Source of the DNA: Cytophagaceae bacterium
Lineage (GTDB): Bacteria > Bacteroidota > Bacteroidia > Cytophagales > Spirosomataceae
Length of the DNA: 64,000 nucleotides
Direction: 5' to 3'
Assembly: GCA_027491315.1 (NCBI GenBank)
Contig: JAIXWL010000010.1
Location: 62,001 to 126,000, forward strand
This document shows positions 10,568 to 19,471 of this stretch, piece by piece. Below the pieces are notes generated by a model. The model saw only the letters and a list, made by a program, of their open reading frames with translations, ran no database searches and was not told the origin of the DNA. Made by a program: the position numbers and the translations under genes. Each line of letters opens with the position of its first letter. Within the stretch, counting starts at the first letter, position 1.

Positions 10568-11533
10568 ATGAAAACAAATTCCCAAAGCACCCAATCCATG
10601 GCCACTATGAATGCCCATTTGGACATTCCTGGAAATCCTTCCCTAGCCAAAAGCAGCATTAGTCAATTGAATGATGGAAAATCAGGTAAGCCCTTGCGCG
10701 CTTTAAGCCAAGAAGAATTTGATTTCTGGAAAAGAGAAGGATATATCGTAGTTAAAAATGCCATTTCAAAAGAACAAGCAGCACAGACAGCCCAGGCTAT
10801 TTGGGAGTTTGAGGAAAAAGACCCAAATGATAAAAGTACCTGGTATACTCCACCAAGGGCAGACATGCAAATGAAGGAATTGATTGGATCCGGGATGGTG
10901 GAAATGTATAATCATCCCTTATTGTGGGCCAATCGACAAAGCCAACGTGTTTATGATGCATTTGTGGACGTTTGGGGAACGGAAGATTTGTGGGTTACCA
11001 TAGATCGATGCAATCTCAATTTTCCAGTTCAGCCAGATAAACCATTTAAAGGTTTCATTCATTGGGATTATGATCCAGAAACTAAACCAGTTAACGTACA
11101 AGGGGTCTTAGCTTTAGTAGACCAAACCGATGAAGACATGGGAGGTTTTCAATGTATTCCTGAACTATACCGCACCTATGATACTTGGAAATTAAGCCAA
11201 CCTGAAAATAGAGACCGTTTTAAACCAGATACTTCTGGCTTTCAAATGACCAAAGTGAAAATGGAAGCAGGGGATTTACTTATTTTCAACAGTTTGTTGG
11301 CACATGGTATTAGACCTAATTTAACCCAAGATAAAGTTCGAGTAGCACAATACATTTCTATGATGCCCGCCGAACCTAGTAATCACCTGTTACTAGATTG
11401 GAGGATCAACTCTTGGAAAAATAAAATTGCCCCAGAAGGTTATGCCTTTCCTGGCGATCCGAGAGAAAAAGAAAAAACACAAGCTGTGGCAGAGTTGAGC
11501 GACCTAGGAAAAAAACTGCTGGGGTATATCTGA
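10568..11533 (+). CDS. PhyH-family Fe(II)/2-oxoglutarate dioxygenase
   Basis: A 321-aa cytosolic enzyme of the phytanoyl-CoA dioxygenase family. The iron ligands are visible as HWDYDPE (HxD) and the distal His in SLLAHGIRPNLTQDKVRVAQY, which also contains the Arg that binds 2-oxoglutarate. The fold opens with EEFDFWKREGYIVVKNAIS, the usual PhyH start. Members hydroxylate a wide range of small molecules, so the substrate is not known. The gene diverges from an AraC regulator and lies among carbohydrate genes, which hints at a sugar-derived substrate. The first 40 residues are low in conservation; a later start is possible. Confidence 0.85.
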   Translation: MKTNSQSTQSMATMNAHLDIPGNPSLAKSSISQLNDGKSGKPLRALSQEEFDFWKREGYIVVKNAISKEQAAQTAQAIWEFEEKDPNDKSTWYTPPRADMQMKELIGSGMVEMYNHPLLWANRQSQRVYDAFVDVWGTEDLWVTIDRCNLNFPVQPDKPFKGFIHWDYDPETKPVNVQGVLALVDQTDEDMGGFQCIPELYRTYDTWKLSQPENRDRFKPDTSGFQMTKVKMEAGDLLIFNSLLAHGIRPNLTQDKVRVAQYISMMPAEPSNHLLLDWRINSWKNKIAPEGYAFPGDPREKEKTQAVAELSDLGKKLLGYI

Positions 11534-11585
11534 TGCATGCATCAGATTTTCAGGCAAGCATCAGATTGTCATGCATGCATCAGAT
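11528..11585. repeat. Palindrome and short direct repeats between convergent genes
   Basis: A perfect 20-bp palindrome at 11528-11547 (core CTGATGCATGCATCAG) overlaps the phyH stop codon. The unit GCATCAGAT occurs three times: inside the palindrome, at about 11557-11565 and at 11577-11585, the last preceded by the same ATGCAT. It fills the 52-nt gap between phyH and the GH105 gene. It could act as a two-way terminator, but it has no good T-run. Confidence 0.6.
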
Positions 11586-12932
11586 CTACCGCAAATGAAT
11601 CGCTGAATCTTTGATTTCAAAAGGATGATTTTTCATCATTTCCCACATGGCTGCTCCGGCTAACAATAAAGGGCCATATCCATGCGCTGCAAAAGGAGAT
11701 ATAGGACGATTGAAATAAAAGGCAGGATCCCAAGCCAGTCCAGTACCAACACAAGTACCATCTACTTGACCTTGAGCATTCACTTTTGAACTAACGGCCT
11801 GCCAACCTAAAATAGCAGCTGGACCATAGGTTCTTGGATCTAACCAACCCTGGTTGATTCCTTTAGCTAAGACATAGGTATAAATAGCTGTTGCTGAAGT
11901 TTCTAAATATGAATCAGGACGATCTAATAATTGATGCCAAAAACCAGTCCCATCTTGATGAGCTAATAGGCCCTTCAAATGCTTTTTCAATTGAATTAAT
12001 AAAGCTGGACGAGCCGGATGATTGGCCGGTAAGTGTTCCAACAATTCAGCGTTTGTTAATAAAGCCCAACCATTGGCCCTAGCCCAGTGAAATTCAGGGT
12101 GCTCCTCTGCTCCTTCTAAATAGCCATGCATAAACATACCTAATTTAGGATTGAACATTCTTTTTTGATAGGATTCAAACTGAAAAACAGCTTCATTAAA
12201 GCATTTTACATTGACGGAATCTTTTCCAAATTGAAGTAAAGCCGGTATCGCCATATACAAATCATCCAACCAAATGGTATTAGGTAATGGGCGCATACGA
12301 GCTAAGGTTTTATCAGGCAAACGATGTTCTTCCTTCAAAATAAAATTCAATGCTTTTTGCGTAATTAAGGAGTCATCACCGTCAAAACCAGCACGTTTAG
12401 CTTTCAGAAATGCCATGGACATGGCTCCAATATCATCCAAAGCTTTGGGATTAATTAAGCCACTCAACACATGTGATTTGGCAGGATTTTGCTGTGTATA
12501 TTGATAAGCCTTGGGTAATGTTTCTAAAATAAATCTCAAACGCTTAAATACGTATTCCTTGAACTTAGCATCTCCACTTACCTTTTCCAAAGCTAGCATA
12601 CCACTGTAAGTCACTCCGAATTCATACGAAACAGGCCTAAAGTCCCCTTTGGCAAAAGTTAATTGATCAGAATAAATCTGGTATGGATTCCAAGCCTCAC
12701 CGGATGCTTTGTGTATTAAGTTAGCAGGTGTAGCCTTTTCTAAATAGGTATAAACCTTATCTACGGTTGCTTTGATTTGAGCTTCATTAGGAATAATATA
12801 TGGTGTAGGGTAATCCGGTTGAAGAGCATGCAAGGGGGCGTTTGCATCCGAGGCTGCTGTAATGTTTTTTTGAGCTAAGCTAGGAAAGATGCAAAAAATG
12901 ATCACTCCCCAAGTCAAGATGTATTTTTTCAT
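11586..12932 (-). CDS. GH105/GH88-like unsaturated uronyl hydrolase
   Basis: A secreted protein of 448 aa from ATG 12932 (MKKYILTWGVIIFCIFPSLAQ signal peptide); a start further upstream at 12992 would put 20 odd residues before the signal peptide. The sequence has the (alpha/alpha)6-barrel pattern of unsaturated rhamnogalacturonyl or glucuronyl hydrolases: HVLSGLINPKALDDIGAMSM with one candidate Asp pair, NTIWLDDLYMAIPALL with the second, then FHWARANGWALLTNAELL and SATAIYTYVLAKGI. This matches GH105 (YteR-like) better than GH88. It probably works with the GH88 enzyme and KduD nearby on unsaturated uronate oligosaccharides. Specificity is not readable from sequence. Confidence 0.82.
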   Translation of the reverse strand: MKKYILTWGVIIFCIFPSLAQKNITAASDANAPLHALQPDYPTPYIIPNEAQIKATVDKVYTYLEKATPANLIHKASGEAWNPYQIYSDQLTFAKGDFRPVSYEFGVTYSGMLALEKVSGDAKFKEYVFKRLRFILETLPKAYQYTQQNPAKSHVLSGLINPKALDDIGAMSMAFLKAKRAGFDGDDSLITQKALNFILKEEHRLPDKTLARMRPLPNTIWLDDLYMAIPALLQFGKDSVNVKCFNEAVFQFESYQKRMFNPKLGMFMHGYLEGAEEHPEFHWARANGWALLTNAELLEHLPANHPARPALLIQLKKHLKGLLAHQDGTGFWHQLLDRPDSYLETSATAIYTYVLAKGINQGWLDPRTYGPAAILGWQAVSSKVNAQGQVDGTCVGTGLAWDPAFYFNRPISPFAAHGYGPLLLAGAAMWEMMKNHPFEIKDSAIHLR

Positions 12933-12990
12933 AATCGGATAATTACACAAAGAATAAAGACAAAGTGCCGACAAATCTACGCATAAACTC

Positions 12991-13037
12991 ATAAAAAAGG
13001 AGTTTTCTTGCGCTGTTAACGTATAGAAAACTCCTTT
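12991..13037 (-). terminator. Terminator of the PQQ sugar dehydrogenase gene
   Basis: A perfect 13-bp inverted repeat, AAAGGAGTTTTCT (12996-13008) and AGAAAACTCCTTT (13025-13037). On the minus strand the stem runs into CCTTTTTTAT. It lies 20 nt past the stop of the 13058-15910 gene. Confidence 0.85.
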
Positions 13038-13057
13038 AAGTGGTATTTATTGTGAGC

Positions 13058-15910
13058 TTATTGCTTCACTTCTATTCCAGAGATCTGAACCACAATTTGT
13101 TGTGGAGCTGTTTGAGGATTTACTGCCACAAAATAGACATCGTGTGTTCCAGAGACTGGTTGGATATCTACTTTGATTGGAGCAGGGCCTCCCATTCTTC
13201 TTTGTCCACCACCTTGTCCAGCAGGAGCACCCGCTACTGGTGCAGGGGCTGTAGTTGGAGTACCTAATGGAGCACCTTTTTGCTGTGGATTGGCAGCTGC
13301 TGGAGGAGGTCCAAATCCAGTGGCTTGTGAGACAGCAATTGGAGTAGTTTTTCCAATTAAAGTACCCGTTGGAGAATCTAAACGAATTTCAATCACACCA
13401 CCAGATGCATTAGTACGTGCTTGAGCAGATGCACTTATATCCATGGATTTAATACCCGTCAAATCCAATTGCTTGTAAGCAATGTAAGGATTTTGCCCAA
13501 CCATGTTGGTAGCACGGGCTGGAGTGATTAATTGCTGAATACCAAAACGTAAATCTGCCTTTTCAGGATCTAATGCAGGATGACGTAATAATAACCATTT
13601 CTCTGATTGAGCCGGAGCAATTTTATTATTTCCCTTATCTACGTAAGTAGCACGTACAACAAATACTCCTTTAGTACCCACCTGCTCCTTTGGAACTACC
13701 GCATCAATTTCACCAGCCAAAGGAATATTATTATCGGCCTTCTTGTCTCCTAAACTAAGGATGTAATTAACCATCGATTTAGCATCTGCTTTAGAAATCT
13801 GTGGGTGAGCGCTCATGGCATGTTCTCCCCAAACCCCCATTCCTCCAGAAATCACTTTAGCAGATAATTGCTCAACCACGTTTTGTCCTTTGTATTTAGC
13901 TGCCACTTCTTGGTAGCTAGGTCCTACTGAACGAACGTTAGGAAGGTGGCATGACTTACAGTCACTTTGGTTAATTAATTTCAAACCTGCAGAAGCAAAT
14001 AAATCACTATCTGCCTTACGGTGACTTTGAGACATCTCAATAGGATCATAGCCCGAAGCAATATAGTCTATCGTTGCGGCCACTGATTCAGGAGCAATGC
14101 CTTTGCCTAAAACACCATCTTCTTTATCTTCAACTTGAACTTGATAAGCTAATTTTTTACCAGGGAAATAGAATGATTTGTTACCATTTGGAACAACGAT
14201 ATCTATATTTGGAGACTCATTTCCCACTTGAACTTCTAAAGAAGCCGTATTGCTCAAGCCTTTTGGATCCGTTGCTTTTAATGTCACTTGATACTTCCCA
14301 GCTTGATTTAAAGCTAATTCTGGTGATTCTCCAGCTAGAGTCTTAACTAACTTACCTTGTTTTTTAACTGTCCAAGTATAAGTAAGCTTGTCTCCATCAT
14401 AATCTTTGGTACCTTCAGCAGATAACTTCGTTTTGAAAGGTAATGCACCGCTTAATTTACCAGCACTAACCTCTACTGATGGTTTTCTATTTCCACCTTG
14501 GTATTCAATCTTCACCAATCGAGCATTATCATTTCCTCTGAACCAAGCAGAACCATATTCTAATACATATAAATCGCCATCTGGACTAAATTTCATATCA
14601 ATGGCACTACCAAAACTTTGGTTTGGCAAGAAACGCTCCATGGACTTATAGTTTCCATTTTCATCTAAAGTAACTGACATAATCCAGCCACGCATGAACT
14701 CAACAATTAACCATTTGCCTTCATAATATGAAGGAAATGCGCGTTTTGCCGTAGTAGGAAAATCTGAACGATGATAAACTGGGCCACCGGTAGCACTTCT
14801 ACCTGAAGCACCTACTAAAGGAAATTCCTCAGATGTACCATATGGATACCAAATAAAGGCTTTCTGTGCTGCAGGTAATTCCTTTAAACCATCATTATTT
14901 GGAGATTCGTTCAAAGGCTTAGCTGGATTAAAACGAGGCCCTACTGTAGAATTTTCGAAATTATAGTCAGCATACGCTTTATTATCCCCAATAAAATAAG
15001 GCCAACCAAAAAACCCTGGGCCTTTAGCTTGGTTAAATTCATCATAACCACGTGGCCCTCTTTCAGAATCCACTGAAGCATCTGGACCAACTTCACCCCA
15101 ATAAATATATCCTGTTTTTGAATCTACACTAACTCTCCAAGGGTTACGATGTCCCATGGTATAAATTTCTGGGCGAGTCTTAGGCGTTCCTACTGGAAAT
15201 AAATTTCCTTTTGGAATCGTATATGTCCCATCTTTTTCTGGGTGAATTCGTAAAATTTTACCCAATAAGTTGTTGGTATTAGCCGCTCCACGCTGATCAT
15301 CCCAATAGGCTTGACCTGGACGCTCATCGATTGGCGCATAACCATCTGAATTACTATTACTTGTATTATTACCCACTGTCAAGAATAAATTTCCTGATTT
15401 ATCAAAAGCCATACCTCCACCTGTGTGGCAGCACTCTTCACGCTGGGTAGGTACCTCTAAAATTACTTTTTGTTGGTCTATCAATAATTCCTCACCCTTT
15501 AATTCCACACGTGCTAAAATGTGCTTGCTTTCAGTTGGATGAGCATAGTATAAATACAACCAATGATTTACCTTAAAATTTGGATCAACTGCAATACCCA
15601 TTAATCCTTCTTCCGCTTCACGTACCACGCCCACACGATTCTTGTATTTGGTATTGACGATAATATGACCAATTACCTTAGTTTCCTTGGTACTAGGATT
15701 AAATTGTTTTACATCTCCTTTTCTTTCCACAAACAAGATTCGACCATCAGGTAAAAAAACCATTTCCATGGGTTCATCTAATTTTTCCGTTAAGACAGAC
15801 TTAACAAATCGGTTTTCATCTGGAGCCTGAGCATTTCCTTGGATTGACCAAAGAGAAACGCAAGAGAGCATTAAAAGGCGGACTAACTTGACAGTAGTAA
15901 AGTGTTTCAT
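13058..15910 (-). CDS. PQQ-type sugar dehydrogenase fused to PKD, cytochrome c and a carbohydrate-binding-like domain
   Basis: A large periplasmic protein (950 aa from ATG 15910, signal peptide ending SIQGNAQA; the longer frame to 16036 adds 42 unlikely residues). Residues about 30-480 are a glucose/sorbosone dehydrogenase beta-propeller (LDEPMEMVFLPDGRILFVER, TGGGMAFDKSGNLFLTVGNN, GHRNPWRVSVDSKTGYIYWG). A PKD-like domain follows (GTKDYDGDKLTYTWTV). Next is a class I cytochrome c with haem motif CKSCH (C651, C654, H655) and a Met-rich distal part (GGMGVWGEHAMSAHP). The end resembles a family-6-like binding domain interrupted by a Pro/Gly/Ala-rich stretch near residues 862-914. It likely oxidises a sugar and passes electrons to its own haem. 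No PQQ biosynthesis genes are in the window. Confidence 0.88.
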   Translation of the reverse strand: MKHFTTVKLVRLLMLSCVSLWSIQGNAQAPDENRFVKSVLTEKLDEPMEMVFLPDGRILFVERKGDVKQFNPSTKETKVIGHIIVNTKYKNRVGVVREAEEGLMGIAVDPNFKVNHWLYLYYAHPTESKHILARVELKGEELLIDQQKVILEVPTQREECCHTGGGMAFDKSGNLFLTVGNNTSNSNSDGYAPIDERPGQAYWDDQRGAANTNNLLGKILRIHPEKDGTYTIPKGNLFPVGTPKTRPEIYTMGHRNPWRVSVDSKTGYIYWGEVGPDASVDSERGPRGYDEFNQAKGPGFFGWPYFIGDNKAYADYNFENSTVGPRFNPAKPLNESPNNDGLKELPAAQKAFIWYPYGTSEEFPLVGASGRSATGGPVYHRSDFPTTAKRAFPSYYEGKWLIVEFMRGWIMSVTLDENGNYKSMERFLPNQSFGSAIDMKFSPDGDLYVLEYGSAWFRGNDNARLVKIEYQGGNRKPSVEVSAGKLSGALPFKTKLSAEGTKDYDGDKLTYTWTVKKQGKLVKTLAGESPELALNQAGKYQVTLKATDPKGLSNTASLEVQVGNESPNIDIVVPNGNKSFYFPGKKLAYQVQVEDKEDGVLGKGIAPESVAATIDYIASGYDPIEMSQSHRKADSDLFASAGLKLINQSDCKSCHLPNVRSVGPSYQEVAAKYKGQNVVEQLSAKVISGGMGVWGEHAMSAHPQISKADAKSMVNYILSLGDKKADNNIPLAGEIDAVVPKEQVGTKGVFVVRATYVDKGNNKIAPAQSEKWLLLRHPALDPEKADLRFGIQQLITPARATNMVGQNPYIAYKQLDLTGIKSMDISASAQARTNASGGVIEIRLDSPTGTLIGKTTPIAVSQATGFGPPPAAANPQQKGAPLGTPTTAPAPVAGAPAGQGGGQRRMGGPAPIKVDIQPVSGTHDVYFVAVNPQTAPQQIVVQISGIEVKQ

Positions 15911-16082
15911 ATATGTAAGGTTGTTCATTTTACAAAAATGATACAATAAGTCGAATGAAAAAAATGGAAGGGTGCTTTTGCTACCAACCCGCACTATTTG
16001 TAGACAAAGGCCGAAATAGCCTAAGAAATCGAGCATTATTCTCCTAAAAATTCCTAATTTTCAAAAAAAAACAATCAAGCAA

Positions 16083-16505
16083 ATGGGCCGAATACTTATT
16101 CTACTTTTACTTTCATTTAGCAGTTTTGCTCAATCCAAAACGGATGAACAAGCTATCCGTGAAGTTTTAGCTACACAAAATAAACTTTGGAACCAAGGAG
16201 ATATTCCGGGCTTTATGGCCTATTATAATCACTCAGAAGATTTAAAATTCATTGGGAAAAATGGCATTACTCAGGGCTGGGATGCCACCTTAGCTCGATA
16301 TCATAAAAGCTATCCCAATCAAGAAGCCATGGGCCAACTAACCTTTGATATTTTAGAAGTGGATGTAACTGCCTCGAAAACCGCTTGGGTAATTGGAAAA
16401 TGGCATTTAACAAGGCCGAAATTGGGCGATGTGGGTGGTCATTTTACCTTACTTCTTAAAAAAGTAAAGGGTAAGTGGCTCATTTTTAGGGACCACACTA
16501 GCTAA
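16083..16505 (+). CDS. SnoaL/DUF4440-like secreted protein
   Basis: A 140-aa protein with a short signal peptide (ILILLLLSFSSFAQS) and the NTF2-like DUF4440 pattern: EQAIREVLATQNKLWNQGDIPGFM, then YYNHSEDLKFIG, and at the end GGHFTLLLKKVKGKWLIFRDHTS. Such domains bind small ligands or act as simple lyases or isomerases; no catalytic set can be assigned here. Its 3' end overlaps by 8 nt the convergent phosphatase gene. Confidence 0.8.
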   Translation: MGRILILLLLSFSSFAQSKTDEQAIREVLATQNKLWNQGDIPGFMAYYNHSEDLKFIGKNGITQGWDATLARYHKSYPNQEAMGQLTFDILEVDVTASKTAWVIGKWHLTRPKLGDVGGHFTLLLKKVKGKWLIFRDHTS

Positions 16506-17100
16506 TACATTCCAAAGCATAAAACAATTCAGATGCTATTTGCGCAGAACGCTCGTCGTATTGATAAGCTTCGTCTGGGCTATCATCATAATGCTTCGGG
16601 TCTTCATACCTCAATGGAATGCGAGCTGTAGCCCCTGGGATAAAAGGGCAATTTTCATCCGCATGCGAGCAGGTCATCACCGCCGCAAATTGCTGATGGG
16701 GATTGATGGGATTGTCAAAGATTTTGGAAAATGCCATCATGGGCTGGCTATCCTCTGAATGAAAAACAAAATAAACGGGATTCACTTGTCCTTGTTGATG
16801 TACCTGGAATCCAAATCGTTGCAATGAAGCCACTGCTCGTTCATTGAATGCCGTTTCCTCCACGCCGCCAGAATAGGCTTGTAAAGGAATACCAAAATAA
16901 TCAGCAGCCGTTTGAGCCCATATCTGTGAAAATTGACTCCTCCTGGAATTATGGGTACAAATGAAATTTAATCGCAATGGCTTACCTTGATCTAGGCAAT
17001 CTCTCAAATATGCCACTAAAACAGCAATCTGCTCTTTCCTCTCCTGCGATATAGGTCTTTGTCGGATTGCTTGAATGGTTGTTTCTAAGGCTGTAAACAT
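16498..17100 (-). CDS. Low-molecular-weight phosphatase / arsenate-reductase-like protein
   Basis: A 200-aa protein with the LMW protein-tyrosine-phosphatase loop, here LNFICTHNSRRSQFSQIWA (CTHNSRRS, the CX5R loop with catalytic Cys), and the later PDEAYQYDERSAQIASELFYAL tail. This CxxNxxRS form is shared with thioredoxin-linked ArsC arsenate reductases, but the protein is longer than classical ArsC (about 130 aa) and belongs to the Bacteroidota protein-tyrosine-phosphatase group; the true substrate is open. No ars regulator or efflux gene is adjacent. ATG 17100 (MFTALETTI) is preferred over the GTG at 17118. Confidence 0.8.
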   Translation of the reverse strand: MFTALETTIQAIRQRPISQERKEQIAVLVAYLRDCLDQGKPLRLNFICTHNSRRSQFSQIWAQTAADYFGIPLQAYSGGVEETAFNERAVASLQRFGFQVHQQGQVNPVYFVFHSEDSQPMMAFSKIFDNPINPHQQFAAVMTCSHADENCPFIPGATARIPLRYEDPKHYDDSPDEAYQYDERSAQIASELFYALECIS

Positions 17101-17166
17101 GGGTAAAAAATAAATCACATCGCAATATTACGATTTAGCAAGGAGTTCAGCAATCTGGGATAAAAA

Positions 17167-18024
17167 TCAAGGAACAATAACTTGAAAATGATTTGCCAAG
17201 ATCCGAAACTCAAACTGATCTGATATGATTAATTCCCCATCGATTTGGGCTTTTAATTTACGATCAGCGAAAATGAAAATTTGTTTAGCTTTCTCAAAGC
17301 GTAAAAATGAAATACCCTCGTGTTTTCCTTTTTGGATCTTTGGCAGATACCAAATTCGTTTAAAAATGGATAAGGGCTCACAAAGTAAGACATCCAGTTG
17401 ATTATCCCAGATCGAGGCATTGGGTACAAAATGAAAGCCTCCACCCGCTCGGGAGGAATTAAAAACCATGCATAAAAATACTTGTTTCTCTATCCATTCA
17501 TGATCTAAATTCATCCGAACATGAAATGATTTAAAAAGAAACAACTGGGGTATAGCAGCTAAAAAATAACCTATCAAACCGCCTATTGCCCGAATGGTAT
17601 TCATCGATTCCAGCACTTCCCCTTCCAAGCCCATCCCCACACCATTTAGAAATAATTGTTCATTGCAGGTACCCGCATCCACGGATTGAATATGTGCCCC
17701 TAAAATGACCTCTAAATGCTGCTCTTTGGAAATATCGCCATATAACTTCCAGTAAAAATCATTGCCTGTACCTCCTTTAAAAAAAGCTATGGGAATTTGA
17801 CAATCCGAATAGGCATTCGCGAAATAGTTATAGGTACCATCTCCCCCAAGCACCCATACTTGATCAAAACCAGCTAATTGAGCAGGCCAATCTTGGAAAA
17901 ACAAAGTTAATGTAAGCGAATTTTGAGCTTTCAGATTAACTTGATCCTCTACCCAATGTGCATAAGCTTTTGTTTTTGGGGAACAAAAAGGATTAATCAA
18001 AAAGGCGACTTGCTTTATCTCCAC
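17167..18024 (-). CDS. Diacylglycerol/lipid kinase family protein (YegS-like)
   Basis: A 285-aa protein with the DAG-kinase catalytic fold. AFLINPFCSPKTKAYAHWVE opens the nucleotide domain, VWVLGGDGTYNYFANAY is the GGDGT ATP site, IAFFKGGTGNDFYW holds the second glycine motif, and GVGMGLEGEVLE begins the C-terminal domain. Such kinases phosphorylate diacylglycerol, sphingoid bases or related lipids. The start is GTG (18024-18022); no in-frame ATG is close. It is 11 nt after the CBS gene on the same strand, so the two probably form an operon. Confidence 0.85.
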   Translation of the reverse strand: MEIKQVAFLINPFCSPKTKAYAHWVEDQVNLKAQNSLTLTLFFQDWPAQLAGFDQVWVLGGDGTYNYFANAYSDCQIPIAFFKGGTGNDFYWKLYGDISKEQHLEVILGAHIQSVDAGTCNEQLFLNGVGMGLEGEVLESMNTIRAIGGLIGYFLAAIPQLFLFKSFHVRMNLDHEWIEKQVFLCMVFNSSRAGGGFHFVPNASIWDNQLDVLLCEPLSIFKRIWYLPKIQKGKHEGISFLRFEKAKQIFIFADRKLKAQIDGELIISDQFEFRILANHFQVIVP

Positions 18025-18035
18025 ACATCCAAGTT

Positions 18036-18464
18036 TTACATCTGAATATAATTTTTTAGATGCTCAATCGTATCCAAATGGTCTTGAATTGTGGCTGTGA
18101 TCAAATCATTCACCGAAATGATTCCAATAAAATGTCCGCCTTCCAATACGGGTAGGTAACGAATATTTTTTTCAGAAACGATAATCATACACATTTCCAA
18201 GGTGGTTTCCCGGTTAATATGAGGTAAATCGGTCGACATAATCTCCTTGACAGATGCGTCAATGGAGCTTTTACCCAACAGAATTACCTTACGTGCATAA
18301 TCCCTTTCAGTCATTATGCCCAAATACTGGTTTCCATCCATCACAACTACGGAACCAATGTTTTGGTCTTGCATTATTTTCAATGCTTCAATTACATGCG
18401 TATCAGGACCTACGGAAATCGTGTCCCTTTTTCTTTGCGATAAAATGTCATTGACCTTTTTCAT
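18036..18464 (-). CDS. Tandem CBS-domain protein
   Basis: A 142-aa soluble protein made of two CBS motifs: DTHVIEALKIMQDQNIGSVVVMDGNQYLGIMTERDYARK and RETTLEMCMIIVSEKNIRYLPVLEG-type repeats (shown in shortened form; positions about 20-65 and 80-125). CBS pairs bind adenine nucleotides and act as energy sensors. No catalytic domain is attached, so it is likely a stand-alone regulator. It lies just upstream of the lipid kinase on the same strand. Confidence 0.88.
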   Translation of the reverse strand: MKKVNDILSQRKRDTISVGPDTHVIEALKIMQDQNIGSVVVMDGNQYLGIMTERDYARKVILLGKSSIDASVKEIMSTDLPHINRETTLEMCMIIVSEKNIRYLPVLEGGHFIGIISVNDLITATIQDHLDTIEHLKNYIQM

Positions 18465-18537
18465 AGCTTTAATTTTGTGTTGGAATAATTCAAGTTAAAA
18501 CAAAAATATTACAAACAAAAAGCTTTGAACATAAAAA

Positions 18538-18553
18538 AGAGGCCGGAGCCTCT
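18538..18553 (-). terminator. Terminator of the intradiol dioxygenase gene
   Basis: GC-rich hairpin AGAGGC-CGGA-GCCTCT at 18538-18553. On the minus strand it is followed by a T-run (TTTTTTAT), and it lies about 20 nt past the dioxygenase stop. Confidence 0.8.
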
Positions 18554-18572
18554 CATTTTTACATTTGCTAAA

Positions 18573-19319
18573 TTATACGGCTATAAAAATGGTATGATTC
18601 AGATCATATCCACCCGATGAATTGGCACTTACACTGGCCAATTCATTTGACAAAGAATCCTTTATGATTGAATCCGTTGTGTTTTTAGTGGAATTTTGCC
18701 CATGTAATTTGTATAAATCTGTAGCATATACGGCTGTATTAATCTCTTCAGGAAAGGCAATTTGCGTGGTTAGTTTTAACACATTATTCACATAAATTTG
18801 AGCATGAATATGGGTAACTCGCCCTTGGTACCAACCCGGGTAGATCGTTGTGAATTTAGCAATTCCATTAGCATCCGTGGTGGCTATACCTCTACAAAAT
18901 GTTTTAGCTGTATTATCTTGTGTTCCGAGATATCCCGAATTTATATATCCAGAATAATATCCATCCTTATCACAATGCCAAATGTCTACTCTGGCATTAG
19001 GAAGTAATGCGCAATCAGCGTTGACATTTTTAATGGCAATTGTCATATTCAAAGGTATTCCTGTTTTCCCTTCCGTAATATCCGAATGGGTTATACTAGC
19101 GTCCCTTTTATTATACAAGGGAAATGGACCATCAGTTTCAGTATCTCCTACTTTACATGCACTGGTAGATGAACTTGAGCTGGAACTACTTGTAGAATTT
19201 GAAGAACTAGCAGGACTTAGTGTTTCTTCTGATTTACAAGCTATCAAAGCTGCTGGTCCCATCAAAACAGAGGCCCCAGCTTTCCATATAAAATCTTTTC
19301 TTTTCAATGTCTTATCCAT
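18573..19319 (-). CDS. Intradiol ring-cleavage dioxygenase-like lipoprotein
   Basis: A 248-aa predicted lipoprotein: MDKTLKRKDFIWKAGASVLM then a lipobox (LIAC), followed by a Ser-rich linker at about residues 37-53. The rest matches the intradiol dioxygenase fold, with the Fe(III)-ligand motifs VDIWHCDKDGYYSGY (Tyr) and YPGWYQGRVTHIHAQIYV (Tyr, His, His). These enzymes cleave catechols between the hydroxyls. A membrane-anchored, extracytoplasmic version is seen in Bacteroidota and its substrate is unknown. No aromatic catabolism genes are nearby. Confidence 0.85.
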   Translation of the reverse strand: MDKTLKRKDFIWKAGASVLMGPAALIACKSEETLSPASSSNSTSSSSSSSSTSACKVGDTETDGPFPLYNKRDASITHSDITEGKTGIPLNMTIAIKNVNADCALLPNARVDIWHCDKDGYYSGYINSGYLGTQDNTAKTFCRGIATTDANGIAKFTTIYPGWYQGRVTHIHAQIYVNNVLKLTTQIAFPEEINTAVYATDLYKLHGQNSTKNTTDSIIKDSLSNELASVSANSSGGYDLNHTIFIAV

Positions 19320-19471
19320 TTAAGGTGGCGGGTAACTATTCGTTGAAATAAAGAAAACATTCACAAATAAATTTCAACAATCGGTATAAGCCCAAAACAA
19401 AAAGTCGAAATCAAGAATCTTGGCGATTTGCATATCATTTCAAATCCTTATCTTAGAAAAAAAATAGAAAC

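Noticed and set aside
13040-13424. Two plus-strand frames (75 and 83 aa) opposite the sugar dehydrogenase tail
   Set aside because: They are shadows of the Pro/Gly/Ala-rich coding region on the other strand, with Cys/Pro-rich antisense composition and no start context.
16498-17100. Firm assignment as arsenate reductase arsC
   Set aside because: The phosphatase loop is shared with ArsC, but the length is greater and no ars genes are nearby.
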